Of a stretch of 64,000 bases of DNA, positions 17,954-26,851 are shown piece after piece. The stretch lies in the NCBI RefSeq assembly GCF_900111255.1, contig NZ_FOGP01000002.1, positions 62,001 through 126,000 of the forward strand, given 5' to 3'. The position numbers and the translations under genes were made by a program. Numbering within the stretch: the first letter of the stretch is position 1; every line of letters begins with the position of its first letter. The DNA is from Parafannyhessea umbonata. GTDB lineage: Bacteria; Actinomycetota; Coriobacteriia; Coriobacteriales; Atopobiaceae. The notes under the pieces are model-generated. The model was not told the DNA's origin. It searched no databases and worked only from the letters and a program-made list of their open reading frames with translations.

Positions 17954-18460
17954 CCTAGAGCACCGCCATGGCAATGGAAAGAGCCACCATGTTGGCGACG
18001 GCCGTCACGACGATCGCCTTCAGACAGTCGAGATGCGGTTGAGGACGTAGTTCGAGAGGCCCGTGACGGACATGAGAATCGAGAAGCCGCGGGAAAGGCC
18101 AACGATCATGACGACGCCCATCATGTCCGCGCAGCCACGCATGAACTCGTTGACAGTATCGTGCTTCAACAAACAGGAGACCACGCCGATGACGATGCCT
18201 ATGAGAAGGAACCAGGTAGCAGACTCGGCGAAGTACCGCTTCCCAAACGGAACGTTCGTAAGGTAGGAAGACCAGCCTGCGATCGTTTGCTCGGTCAACG
18301 AGAGGGTACCCTCGACGTCGCCACGCTCGTCGTCGCTCATGAGCGTCGAACCCTTGTCCGCCCTGCCCCCTCTTGCGTAGAGCATGACAATGAACACCGC
18401 AATAGGGTAAGAGGTGACGAGAAGGATGAGGCCGAGGGCGATTACGATGCCCAAATTTGA
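17954..18460 (-). pseudogene. Remnant of a second YfcC-type antiporter
   Basis: The reverse frame from about 18454 to 18020 encodes 144 residues that align, at clearly diverged identity, with internal parts of the intact antiporter next door (for example GLILLVxSY and AESxTWFLL). Relative to it, the first 200 or so residues are absent, about 95 residues are missing after the LMS segment, and the frame stops after VLN. A further piece in another frame, ending at TAG 17954-17956, matches the extreme C-terminus (SIAMAVL versus TIAMLVV). The fragment begins right after the neighbour's terminator. Two deletions, a frame change and a lost N-terminus make a functional protein unlikely. Confidence 0.82.
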
Positions 18461-18462
18461 AT

Positions 18463-18491
18463 AAAAAAACGCCCCCGGAAACGGGGGCGCC
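18463..18491 (-). terminator. Terminator after the YfcC-type antiporter
   Basis: On the minus strand the stem CGCCCCCG/CGGGGGCG with a TTTC loop is followed by seven T. Confidence 0.93.
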
Positions 18492-18517
18492 TTTCGTTCA
18501 GTTCCGAATGCTGAGTC

Positions 18518-20092
18518 TTAGGCGGGGACGACGAGCATCGCGATGGTGAGGATGATGATGGAAACGACCGCAATGGCCGCGACAATCTTGAGGGCAAACT
18601 TGACCCAGGTTCCGTACTCAACGCGAGAGAGCGCAAGGCCGCCCATGATGGCACCATTCGTCGGGGTGATGAGGTTCACGGCGCCGGAGGCGGCAGAGAA
18701 GATCATGACCATGACGGCAGGATTGAAGCCAAGCTGCTGAGCCAGGGGCCCCATGATCGGCATGGAAACGGTTGCCATGCCGGAGGTCGAGGGGATGAGG
18801 AAGGACAGCAAGAAGTAGAGCAGGTAAGAACCGATTGCGAAGACGATGCCCGAGGTGCCGGAAAGGGCGCCGGCAGCAGAGTTGAGGACATAGTCGGCGA
18901 GGCCGGTGGAGCTCATGAGGACGGACACGCCACGGGAGACGGCGATGATCATGACGACCGACATCATGTCGCCGGCACCAGCCATAAACTCGTCAACAAT
19001 CTCGTGCTCGGAGAGGCCGCCCACGATGCCGATGATGATGGCAAGGAGCAGGAACCAGGTGGTGGACTCGGCGAAGTACCACTGGCCGAGAGGCGTGCCG
19101 GTCAGGAAGGCGGACCAGCCAGCGTTGTCGGTGACGGTGGAGGTCAGGGAACCGGACACGTCGTCGGAAAGCTCGAGGGTGCCGAGCTTGTCGGCGTCAT
19201 ACTGGGCGACGATGTCATCAGCAGTTACCTCGACGGTCTCCTCATGGGAAGCAGAGCCAGCAACGAAGAAGTTGACGCCCAGATCCTCCCAGGGAATGAA
19301 GGAGATGACCATGACGATGAAGGCAGCGGCGAAGAAGCAAAGGACGCCCTTCTGCTTGCCGGTGAGAGCAACCTCCTGGTTGTTCTCCTGGTCGTTCGAG
19401 TAGGCAGCCTCGGCGTTCTCGATCTCGGTCGCGCTCATGAGCGTGCGAGAGGGATCGGCCTTGACACGCTTAGCATAGCGGAGGACGAAGAACACTGCGA
19501 TGATGTAGGAAGCGACGAGCAGGATAAGGCCGAGGCCGATGACGACACCCTGGTCAACCGCAATGTTGAGACCGGTGAGCGCAGCAGAAGCAACGCCGGT
19601 CGCGAACGGGTTGACGGTGGAGCCAAGGCAGCCGACGCCGGCACCAAGAAGGACCATCATCGCGCCAGTGAGCGAGTCATAGCCCGCGGCCATCATCGTG
19701 GCGGAGAGCAGTGCGTAGAAACCGACGGTCTCCTCGCACATGCCGTAGGTGGTGCCGCCGAAGGCGAACAGCGCCATGAGGATGGGGATGAGCCTGAGCT
19801 CGTTGCCGTTCATCTTGTGAACGAGGACGGCGATGCCGGTGCTCAGGGCATCCGTCTTGTTGACAATGCCGAGGAATCCACCGAGGACCATGACGAACAG
19901 GCAGACGTCAATGGCGTCCGCGAAGCCCTTGGCAGGCGCCATCAGGAAGTCACCCAGGGTAGCACCGGTAACGTCAGGCGTGGACCCCGACAGGATAATC
20001 GTAATGACAGCAACAATTGCAAGTAGGATGAAGATGATGGAGAAAGACGTTAGCATCTTCCTCTTCTTCTTCGGCTGCGTCGTGTCAGACAT
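18518..20092 (-). CDS. YfcC/ArcD-type basic amino-acid antiporter (C4-dicarboxylate carrier superfamily)
   Basis: A polytopic membrane protein of 524 residues with a basic cytoplasmic N-terminus (KKKRK) and about a dozen hydrophobic segments, interrupted by a polar loop near residues 230-330. It belongs to the YfcC family of the DcuC/ArsB-like superfamily. Placement directly after arcA and arcB suggests arginine/ornithine exchange, replacing the classical ArcD; this is inference from context. ATG at 20092 follows AAGGAG; the upstream in-frame ATG has no ribosome site. It has its own 487-base AT-rich upstream region and a strong terminator, so it can be expressed apart from arcAB. Confidence 0.88.
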   Translation of the reverse strand: MSDTTQPKKKRKMLTSFSIIFILLAIVAVITIILSGSTPDVTGATLGDFLMAPAKGFADAIDVCLFVMVLGGFLGIVNKTDALSTGIAVLVHKMNGNELRLIPILMALFAFGGTTYGMCEETVGFYALLSATMMAAGYDSLTGAMMVLLGAGVGCLGSTVNPFATGVASAALTGLNIAVDQGVVIGLGLILLVASYIIAVFFVLRYAKRVKADPSRTLMSATEIENAEAAYSNDQENNQEVALTGKQKGVLCFFAAAFIVMVISFIPWEDLGVNFFVAGSASHEETVEVTADDIVAQYDADKLGTLELSDDVSGSLTSTVTDNAGWSAFLTGTPLGQWYFAESTTWFLLLAIIIGIVGGLSEHEIVDEFMAGAGDMMSVVMIIAVSRGVSVLMSSTGLADYVLNSAAGALSGTSGIVFAIGSYLLYFLLSFLIPSTSGMATVSMPIMGPLAQQLGFNPAVMVMIFSAASGAVNLITPTNGAIMGGLALSRVEYGTWVKFALKIVAAIAVVSIIILTIAMLVVPA

Positions 20093-20432
20093 GACCGCAA
20101 CTCCTTTCGACGTATTCTGCGTCAGTAAAACCGTACAGAAACCCAAACGAAACAGAAACTGAACATAAAACGAAAAACTTCGCTATATATCCTACACGGG
20201 TTCTTCGAAAATCACAATAGTTAATTGCAAACGATATCCAATAGTCGGCCAAAGTAGAATAGTTGCCGATAGCGTAGGAATAATTACCGCACACAGACGG
20301 TTTGGTACCTTTCGTCGTTCATGTGAATAGACACGACAAAATGTTTACCTGCATTTCTACTGATTACATCAGAAGAAGCACAGAGAATTGCGCCAAGAGA
20401 CAGCAAATGCATCTTCAAAAGTATCTCTACCA

Positions 20433-20468
20433 TATATATGGATAGTTATCTCTGGTTATCCATATATA
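20433..20468. promoter_or_regulatory. 12-base perfect inverted repeat, candidate operator
   Basis: TATATATGGATA (20433-20444) and its exact complement TATCCATATATA (20457-20468) flank a 12-base spacer, so half-site centres are about 24 bases apart. The GTTATC hexamer also repeats directly inside. There is no T-run to suggest a terminator. It is about 340 bases upstream of the antiporter start. Confidence 0.5.
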
Positions 20469-20525
20469 GCTAATAGTGATACGATAATTGAACTTGACAG
20501 TTCAGATACTTTGCGCTAATGCACG

Positions 20526-20558
20526 AAAAAAGGCCCTCCCGATCTCTCGGAAGGGCCT
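20526..20558 (-). terminator. Terminator after arcB
   Basis: The minus-strand stem AGGCCCTTCC/GGGAGGGCCT (one mismatch) is followed by a run of T before GTGC. Confidence 0.88.
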
Positions 20559-20579
20559 CAAAGGAGTGGCTACGCAGTC

Positions 20580-21575
20580 TTACTTAAGGGTTGCGTACAT
20601 GACGGCCTTGATGGTGTGCATGCGGTTCTCAGCCTCGTCGAAGACCTTAGAGGCCTTGGACTCGAAGACCTCGTCGGTGACCTCCATCTCGGTGATGCCG
20701 AACTTCTCGGCAACCTCGGCACCCTTCTTGGTCTTGGTGTCGTGGAAGGAGGGCAGGCAGTGCAGGAAGATGGCGTCGTCGTTGGCCATGGCCATGACCT
20801 CGGAGGTGACGCGATAAGGAACCATCAGAGGGATGCGCTCCTTGTAGAAGTCGTCCGGCATGCCCATGGAGACCCAGATGTCGGTGTAGATGCAGTCAGC
20901 GCCGGTGACAGCCTTCTTGACATCGGACTCGAGGCGAATCTCGCAACCGTTCTCGGCAGCAATCTCGCGGCAGGTGGCAACGAGGTCCTCAGCGGGGAAG
21001 AAGCCCTCGGGAGCGCAGGCGACGAAGTTGACGCCGAGCTTGGCGCAGACGACCATCAGGGAGTTGGCAACGTTGTTGGCGGCATCGCCCATGAAGACGA
21101 GGGTGCGGCCCTTGATGTCGTTGTTGAAGTTCTCCTTGAAGGTGAGCATGTCAGCGAGCATCTGCGTGGGGTGGAACTGGTCAGTCAGGCCGTTCCAGAC
21201 GGGGACGCCAGCGTAAGCGGCGAGCTCGTCGACCTTCTCCTGCTCGAAGCCACGGTACTCGATGCCGTCGAACATGCGACCGAGGACGCGAGCGGTATCG
21301 GCAATGGACTCCTTGTGGCCCATCTGGGAGCCAGAGGGATCAAGGTAGGTGACGCTCATGCCAAGGTCAGCAGCACCGACCTCAAAAGCGCAACGGGTAC
21401 GAGTGGAGGTCTTCTCGAAGAGAAGAGCGACGCTCTTGCCCTCAAGGTAACGGTGAGGAACACCGGCGCGCTTCATGTTCTTGAAGTCGCGGGAGAGATC
21501 GAGCAGGTAGTTGATCTCCTCGGTAGAGAAGTCGAGGAGCTTGAGGAAGTGACGACCGCGAAGGTTGACGCCCAT
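20580..21575 (-). CDS. arcB: Ornithine carbamoyltransferase (catabolic)
   Basis: Second enzyme of the arginine deiminase route: phosphorolysis of citrulline to ornithine and carbamoyl phosphate. Carbamoyl-phosphate site STRTR, the HPTQ motif and the HCLPSF ornithine-site motif are all present. It has 331 residues. It follows arcA by 111 bases on the same strand, which supports the catabolic assignment over anabolic ArgF. ATG at 21575 follows AAAGGA. A terminator closes the transcript. Confidence 0.95.
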   Translation of the reverse strand: MGVNLRGRHFLKLLDFSTEEINYLLDLSRDFKNMKRAGVPHRYLEGKSVALLFEKTSTRTRCAFEVGAADLGMSVTYLDPSGSQMGHKESIADTARVLGRMFDGIEYRGFEQEKVDELAAYAGVPVWNGLTDQFHPTQMLADMLTFKENFNNDIKGRTLVFMGDAANNVANSLMVVCAKLGVNFVACAPEGFFPAEDLVATCREIAAENGCEIRLESDVKKAVTGADCIYTDIWVSMGMPDDFYKERIPLMVPYRVTSEVMAMANDDAIFLHCLPSFHDTKTKKGAEVAEKFGITEMEVTDEVFESKASKVFDEAENRMHTIKAVMYATLK

Positions 21576-21686
21576 GTCTGATCCTTTCGATAACTTTCAA
21601 GGGCACACCATGTGCACTTGAGATAACAAAACACATCGTAAGCCCGGGGACGGACGAGCCGTCCCCGGAATTAGCCGCTACGGGAC

Positions 21687-22928
21687 TTAGATGTCAGCGC
21701 GAGCGAAGGGCATGCTCATGCAGCGAGGGCCGCCACGGCCGCGAGAGAGCTCCGCGGACGGGACAACGAGGAGGTCGAGGCCCTCCTTGTAGAGCACGTC
21801 GTTCGTGACGGTGTTGCGCTGGTAGACGCAGATCTTGCCAGGAGCGACGCAGAGCGTGTTGGAACCATCGTTCCACTGCTCGCGAGCGGCAGCGACAGGG
21901 TCGCCGGCACCGCACTTGATGAGCTTGACGGCGTCGAGGCCGAGGGCCTTTGCCAGAATGTGCTCGAGGGTGTCGTTCATCTCCTCGATGGAGAGCTCAC
22001 CGTCGGTTGCGCCCTTGGTGATCTTGAAGACCTGGAGGGTACCCATGATGCCCGGGTGGATGGTGAACTTGTCGACATCAATCTGGGTAAAGACCGTGTC
22101 GAGGTGCATGAAGGCTCGGGACGCGGGGATGTTGAATGCGTAGATCGTATCGATCTCGGAGCCCTTATCTCCCCAGAACATGTTGCGAGCGAGCGTATCA
22201 ATCGCAGAGGCCTGCGTGCGCTGGGAGATGCCGATGGCGAGCGTGTGAGCGTTGAGGTTCAAAACGTCGCCGCCCTCGGTGTGGTATGCGCTGTCGCGAC
22301 GGTACCAGAGGGGAGCATCGTTGTACTCGGGGTGATCGCGGAAGATGTACTTGCCGAAGATCGTCTCTCGGTTGCGGGTGACGGAGTACATGTGGTTGAG
22401 GTTGACGCCCTTGCCAACGATCGCGAACGGGTCACGAGTGAAGTAGGTGTTGGGCATCGGGTCGATCAGGAGGTCGGTAACGGCATCCTGATCGTCGACG
22501 ATCGCAGAGAGCGAACCGTTGGAGTGGGGCAGGTCGATCTCGTTCTTGCGGATGCCGGCGATGCACTTCTCGACGAATGCCTGGGTGTCCTCGATGGAGT
22601 CCATGAACTCCTTGACGGCAGCACGCGTGCTGTGACCGCGAAGACCAGACTCGTCGAGCCACTGGTTGGTGAACTCCTCACGAGTGCCAGCAGCGTCGAG
22701 GGCCTCGGCGACGAGCTTCTCGAGGTAGAGGACCTCGACGCCCTCGCCACGGAGAAGCTCTGCAAACTTGTCGTGCTCGGCCTGTGCGACCTCCAGGAAG
22801 GGGATGTCGTCGAAGAGAAGGCGCTCAAGATCGTCGGGGGTGAGGTTCAGGAGCTCCTCGCCAGGACGGTGAAGGCAAACCTTCTGCAGGGGGCCAATTT
22901 CGCTGTGGACGTAGAGTCCGTTAGCCAT
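21687..22928 (-). CDS. arcA: Arginine deiminase
   Basis: Hydrolyses arginine to citrulline and ammonia. The 413-residue product has the catalytic motifs FTRDPFAIVG, the HTEGGDVL stretch, HLDTVFTQID, and the C-terminal GRGGPRCMSMP segment holding the nucleophilic cysteine. ATG at 22928 follows GGAGGAA; the longer frame upstream lacks a ribosome site. It is first in the arginine cluster, with a 619-base region upstream shared with a divergent methyltransferase gene. No carbamate kinase gene follows in the window. Confidence 0.97.
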   Translation of the reverse strand: MANGLYVHSEIGPLQKVCLHRPGEELLNLTPDDLERLLFDDIPFLEVAQAEHDKFAELLRGEGVEVLYLEKLVAEALDAAGTREEFTNQWLDESGLRGHSTRAAVKEFMDSIEDTQAFVEKCIAGIRKNEIDLPHSNGSLSAIVDDQDAVTDLLIDPMPNTYFTRDPFAIVGKGVNLNHMYSVTRNRETIFGKYIFRDHPEYNDAPLWYRRDSAYHTEGGDVLNLNAHTLAIGISQRTQASAIDTLARNMFWGDKGSEIDTIYAFNIPASRAFMHLDTVFTQIDVDKFTIHPGIMGTLQVFKITKGATDGELSIEEMNDTLEHILAKALGLDAVKLIKCGAGDPVAAAREQWNDGSNTLCVAPGKICVYQRNTVTNDVLYKEGLDLLVVPSAELSRGRGGPRCMSMPFARADI

Positions 22929-23284
22929 GGTTCCTCCATTCCGTTTTGTGCCGAACGTCAATCGACACAAGATGCAAATAGACAGACTGCAAAGGACGGA
23001 CTCGAAGCGTTCGTGACGCGTTGCCCGAACCTCGCCTCTGTAGCCTTAACAATAACGCCAATTCGAACTATATCCAATAACTTTTTTCTTTTTTTCACGC
23101 GCTCCAGTAATTGGGGGGAACGGCGCCATTTTGCCCATAAGCGGTATCTAGCTCATATTCTGATCATAACTCCGCCTAATTTACCAGCAGATTTATGGAT
23201 TAATCTGATAAATGACTACTTAACAGTGGTCATATCGAGCTATTTGTAACACTATATTTCCGCAGTTGAATGTCTTTCGCAATA

Positions 23285-23312
23285 TTGACGATACTGCATA
23301 GTATTCTAGTTA
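23285..23312 (+). promoter_or_regulatory. Candidate promoter for the RNA methyltransferase gene
   Basis: TTGACG at 23285-23290, a 16-base spacer and TAGTTA at 23307-23312 resemble a housekeeping sigma-factor promoter, reading toward the plus-strand gene with a leader of about 230 bases. Confidence 0.45.
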
Positions 23313-23440
23313 TATGTACTATGGAACAAATTATCGCGGTTCGTTCCAATACTGTGATTATGCTTTGCGCGCACATCAGTGCCCCGCGACGGGAGGCCGC
23401 ACGCCTCACAGGTCGCCATCCACGGCCCCTCGAACGCCGG

Positions 23441-23474
23441 TGAAGGCCCCAACGATTGTGGAGTTGGCCCTTCA
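23441..23474 (+). ncRNA. Possible structured 5' leader (stem-loop)
   Basis: TGAAGG and CCAAC pair with GTTGG and CCTTCA around a nine-base loop, with a small internal loop, giving an 11-pair hairpin in the leader of the methyltransferase gene. Flanking GC-rich segments (GGCCCC near 23423 and GGGGGC near 23476) could extend it. No match to a riboswitch I can name; this is a structural observation only. Confidence 0.35.
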
Positions 23475-23547
23475 TGGGGGCGCCGGAAGGCAATCTCAAG
23501 GATAATTTTGCCGACAGGGACGACGCAGAGGGTCGAACGGAGAGAGC

Positions 23548-24861
23548 ATGCGTCTATATGTAGAGAGAATGGCGTACGGATCCGACGCAATCGCGCACGA
23601 CAAGGACGGAAAGACGGTGTTCGTGCGCGGTGCCGTACCGGGAGACACGGTCGAGGCCACGCTCACCCAGGACAGCAAGACGTTCTCGAGGGCAAGCGTG
23701 GAGAGCGTGCTCGAGCCGTCTCCCTCGCGCGTGGACTCCCCCTGCCCCTACGCTGCCATCTGCGGCGGGTGCCCCTGGTCCTCCATGAGCCACGAGGCCC
23801 AGACGGAAGCCAAGAGGGCTGGCGTGGTGAACGCGCTCAGGCGCATCGGCCACTTCGACGCGGACCGGACCGAAGAGCTCGTACGCACCTGCGAGTCCCC
23901 GTCCGACCCATGGGGCTACCGCAACAAGGTCGAGCTCGCCTTCGCGCAAGCGGGCGCGCGCTCGATTATCGGCATGCACGCCGCGGACGAGAAGACCGTC
24001 GTCAGGGTAAATGACTGCCATCTGCTCGAGAAACGATTCTCGAAGCTTCCTAAGAAGGTATCGGGCGCGGTCACCTACCTTGCCAACTCGCACGGCCTCA
24101 CGTTCGACAGGATAGGCATCAGAGCCTCGAGGCGCACCGGAGAGTGCGAGGTGGCGCTGTGGACCCAACCGGGCCCATTCCCACGAGCGCAGGTCGCCAA
24201 GATCTTGGGCGACGCCGCCAATCTGAGCTCGGTCGTCCGCGTCATGACGAAGGGACCCAAGAAGGCCCGGAAGATAGTGGGCGTGGAGCGCCTCGCTGGC
24301 CACGGGAACTGGTCGGAGGTAATAGGAGAAGAGAAGATGACCGTCTCCGCGCCCTCCTTCTTCCAGGTCAACACGGCAGGCGCAGAAAGGCTCGTCGAGC
24401 TCGTGGTTGAGAGCCTGGGCCCGCAGGAGGACGACGAGGCGATGGACCTCTACTCCGGCGCCGGGACCTTTACGCTCCCCCTTGCCCGCAGGTCGGCCTT
24501 CGTGTCTGCGGTCGAGTCGTACGGACCCGCCGTGCGCGACCTCAGGCGCAACCTCGAACAGGCGCACATTGAAAACGTCGACGCTGTCGGTGGAGACGCG
24601 GGCCGAGAGTTTCCCGACGCAGACGCGGACATCATAGTTGTCGACCCGCCCCGAGCGGGACTCGCCGAAGACGTGGTGGCACAGCTGTCCGAACAGAGCG
24701 CTCGACGCATCGCCTACGTCTCGTGCGACCCGGCGACGCTCGCCCGCGACCTCGAACGCTTCGAGCGGGCAGGCAGCTATCGCGTGAAGTCGGTGTCCCC
24801 CGTCGACCTCTTCCCACAGACCTTCCACGTGGAGAACGTCACGATTCTCGAACGCGTCTAG
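23548..24861 (+). CDS. TrmA/RlmD-family RNA uracil-C5 methyltransferase
   Basis: SAM-dependent methylation of uridine in rRNA or tRNA. Order: TRAM-like N-terminal domain (about 1-60), [4Fe-4S] cysteines C66, C72 and C75 in CPYAAICGGCPW, central domain, then the methyltransferase domain with YSGAGTFTLPLA, VDPPRAG, and the nucleophile in VSCDPATLARD. It has 437 residues. Whether the target is 23S rRNA (RlmD/RlmCD) or tRNA (TrmA) cannot be decided; the cluster cysteines and TRAM domain favour an rRNA enzyme. The ATG follows GGAGAGAGC. Confidence 0.93.
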   Translation: MRLYVERMAYGSDAIAHDKDGKTVFVRGAVPGDTVEATLTQDSKTFSRASVESVLEPSPSRVDSPCPYAAICGGCPWSSMSHEAQTEAKRAGVVNALRRIGHFDADRTEELVRTCESPSDPWGYRNKVELAFAQAGARSIIGMHAADEKTVVRVNDCHLLEKRFSKLPKKVSGAVTYLANSHGLTFDRIGIRASRRTGECEVALWTQPGPFPRAQVAKILGDAANLSSVVRVMTKGPKKARKIVGVERLAGHGNWSEVIGEEKMTVSAPSFFQVNTAGAERLVELVVESLGPQEDDEAMDLYSGAGTFTLPLARRSAFVSAVESYGPAVRDLRRNLEQAHIENVDAVGGDAGREFPDADADIIVVDPPRAGLAEDVVAQLSEQSARRIAYVSCDPATLARDLERFERAGSYRVKSVSPVDLFPQTFHVENVTILERV

Positions 24862-24975
24862 GGCCTTTCATTTACAGAACCCGTCTCGGGGTGGCGCTCC
24901 CGTGCGGGAAAGTGTACAAATGAACTCGGATCACCTTGGGATGGACCCAAGATGCAAGAGTGAGAGGATTCAATC

Positions 24976-25161
24976 ATGAAGGCTACCGTCAACGAGGATT
25001 GCATCGGCTGCGGTCTTTGCGAGTCCACCTGCAACGCCGTGTTCACCATCGGTGACGAGGGCGTTGCCGTCGCAATCGAGGAGGACGTCCCCGAGGAGGC
25101 AGAAGACGCCGCCCAGGAGGCCTGCGACAACTGCCCCGTAGGCGCAATTACGGTCGAGTAG
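24976..25161 (+). CDS. Single-cluster [4Fe-4S] ferredoxin
   Basis: A 61-residue acidic electron carrier. C9, C12, C15 (CIGCGLC) and C53 (CDNCPVGA) are the expected cluster ligands; C19 and C50 could form the disulfide seen in other single-cluster ferredoxins. It could serve the hydrogenase or other oxidoreductases in this anaerobe, but no partner is adjacent. GAGAGGATTC precedes the ATG. A strong terminator follows at once, so it is probably transcribed alone. Confidence 0.94.
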   Translation: MKATVNEDCIGCGLCESTCNAVFTIGDEGVAVAIEEDVPEEAEDAAQEACDNCPVGAITVE

Positions 25162-25179
25162 CCGAGCTCGCACCACAAC

Positions 25180-25214
25180 AGGAGGGAGCCGTCCCGTACG
25201 GCTCCCTCCTTTTT
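25180..25214 (+). terminator. Terminator after the ferredoxin gene
   Basis: AGGAGGGAGCCGT pairs with ACGGCTCCCTCCT around a short loop and is followed by TTTT. Confidence 0.92.
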
Positions 25215-25229
25215 GGAAAGGAACGCATC

Positions 25230-25847
25230 TTGATTCTTGCATCGGGTTCGCCGCGCCGGCGCGAGCTCTTGGAGGAGCTGGGAATTCGACCAGACATCCG
25301 TCCATCGAGCATCGACGAGACTCCCCTGCCCGACGAGACTCCGCCGGAGCTCGTAAAGCGGCTCTCCCTGGAAAAAGCCATGGTCTGCCTCAAGAGCCTC
25401 GGGGAGGACGAGAGGGACACGATCCTCGCTGCCGACACCATCGTCTGGGGCGAGGACGGCCTACCACTGGGAAAGCCTGCGTCGGAAGAGGACGCTCGAA
25501 CCATGCTCAGAAGACTCTCCGGAAGGACGCACCACGTCTCGACGGGCGTCTGTCTCATATTCGCAGACGACCCTGGCGAGCCCACGTCGTTCGTGGAGAC
25601 GACCGACGTGGAGTTCTTCGACCTGACCGAGGCGATGGTCGAGTCCTACGTGAGCTCGGGCGAGCCTAGGGACAAGGCCGGGTCCTATGGCATCCAGGGT
25701 CTCGGGAGGCTCCTGGTCAAGGCCATACGTGGCGACTACTACAACGTCGTCGGCCTGCCCGTCGCGCGAGTGATACGCGAGGTGCAGCACCACGGCAACG
25801 GTAACGAGAAGATCATGGCGAGCATTCTGGAGGGCACACGTGAGTGA
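25230..25847 (+). CDS. maf: Maf-family nucleoside triphosphate pyrophosphatase
   Basis: House-cleaning NTP pyrophosphatase that hydrolyses non-canonical or pyrimidine nucleotides. ASGSPRRRELL at the N-terminus, AADTIVW and the KAGSYGIQG motif identify the family. It has 205 residues. TTG at 25230 is the only start that preserves the N-terminal motif, with GGAAAGG upstream. Its end overlaps the next gene by eight bases. Confidence 0.95.
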   Translation: MILASGSPRRRELLEELGIRPDIRPSSIDETPLPDETPPELVKRLSLEKAMVCLKSLGEDERDTILAADTIVWGEDGLPLGKPASEEDARTMLRRLSGRTHHVSTGVCLIFADDPGEPTSFVETTDVEFFDLTEAMVESYVSSGEPRDKAGSYGIQGLGRLLVKAIRGDYYNVVGLPVARVIREVQHHGNGNEKIMASILEGTRE

Positions 25848-26823
25848 GATAACGAACATCGCGGAAATACCAGGCATCTACGCCGCGAGCGCGACGAGCG
25901 AGGACGCAGGAACGGGCTGCACCGTCATCATCTGTCCCAAGGGCGCCGTCGGAGGAGTCGACGTGCGTGGAGGTGCGCCGGCGACCCGAGAGACCGACCT
26001 CCTTCGCCCGGAGGAGACCGTAGGCGTGCTGCATGCAGTCGTCCTCTCGGGCGGAAGCGCATACGGCCTGGCGGCGGCATGCGGCGTGGCAGAGGAGCTC
26101 GAGCGCAGCGAAATCGGCCTCGACGTGGGCGTGGGGCTCGTTCCCATCGTCAGCTCGGCCTGCCTTTTCGACCTCGCGTGCGGCGACGGCCACGTCCGCC
26201 CCACCTCCGACTTCGGCGTCGCCGCCGTCAGGAGCGCGCTCGACAACCCCAAGGAGCCTCTCGACCGCGGTAACGTCGGTGCGGGAGCGGGATGCACCGT
26301 CGGCAAATTCGCGGGCCCCGACCGCTGCATGAAGTCCGGCCTCGGTCAAGGCGTGCAGAGTGCGGGCTCGCTGGTGTGCGGGGCCGTGAGTGCGGTCAAC
26401 GCCGTCGGCAACATCAAGGACCCGTCGACGGGGACGTACATCGCAGGCGTTCTCGACGACAAGAAGGGCACGGTCCTCTCCCCCGATCAATTCTTCCAGG
26501 ACATGGCCAAGGGTGCGGGCGAGGCAAAGATGCCGCTCAGGACGAACACGACCATTTCGTGCATCGCCACGAACGCGAAGCTCACCAAGGCACAGGCCAC
26601 CAAGGTGGCGCAGATGGCAGCAGATGCCTACGCGCACACCATCTATCCCACACACACTACGAACGACGGAGACACCATCTTCGTCATGGCGACCGGCGAA
26701 GTGGAGGCACCCGTCGACGTGGTCGGGGTCATGGCGACCAGCGCTCTCGAGAAGGCGATTCTCGACGCAGCGTGGAGCGCCGAGGGGGCCTACGGTCACC
26801 CCAGCGCGAGGGACATCGCGTAG
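25840..26823 (+). CDS. P1-family (S58, DmpA/NylC-like) peptidase
   Basis: Predicted N-terminal-nucleophile hydrolase that self-cleaves to active chains. The LRTNTTISCIATNA segment contains the Asn-Thr cleavage and nucleophile site known from NylC-like members, and the GGVDVRGGAPATRETD and SGGSAYGL segments are typical of the family. It has 327 residues and no signal peptide, so it acts in the cytoplasm. Substrate unknown (aminopeptidase or cyclic amide). GTG at 25840 overlaps maf, suggesting translational coupling. Confidence 0.9.
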   Translation: MSEITNIAEIPGIYAASATSEDAGTGCTVIICPKGAVGGVDVRGGAPATRETDLLRPEETVGVLHAVVLSGGSAYGLAAACGVAEELERSEIGLDVGVGLVPIVSSACLFDLACGDGHVRPTSDFGVAAVRSALDNPKEPLDRGNVGAGAGCTVGKFAGPDRCMKSGLGQGVQSAGSLVCGAVSAVNAVGNIKDPSTGTYIAGVLDDKKGTVLSPDQFFQDMAKGAGEAKMPLRTNTTISCIATNAKLTKAQATKVAQMAADAYAHTIYPTHTTNDGDTIFVMATGEVEAPVDVVGVMATSALEKAILDAAWSAEGAYGHPSARDIA

Positions 26824-26851
26824 TTCCCGAAGGAAATTGGGCAAGAGGCGA

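Larger units (their letters stand above)
20093..20579. other. AT-rich intergenic region between arcB and the antiporter gene
   Basis: No convincing gene is seen in these 487 bases. The arcB terminator is at 20526-20558 and a perfect 12-base inverted repeat at 20433-20468. The remainder is far more AT-rich than its surroundings and presumably carries the antiporter promoter. Confidence 0.6.
22929..23547. other. 619-base divergent intergenic region upstream of arcA and the RNA methyltransferase gene
   Basis: No supported protein gene. The arcA-proximal part (about 23040-23340) is AT-rich and contains the imperfect-to-perfect palindromes CAGATT/AATCTG (23188-23207) and TGGAAC/GTTCCA (23322-23348). 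The part next to the methyltransferase gene (about 23380-23540) is GC-rich and can form a strong stem-loop at 23441-23474. Confidence 0.6.

Noticed and set aside
20085-20294. 69-codon minus-strand frame upstream of the antiporter gene
   Set aside because: AT-rich, aromatic-rich and without a ribosome site; it lies in the promoter region of the antiporter.
23230-23590. Short open frames on both strands between arcA and the methyltransferase gene
   Set aside because: No ribosome site or domain; they overlap the likely regulatory and leader region.
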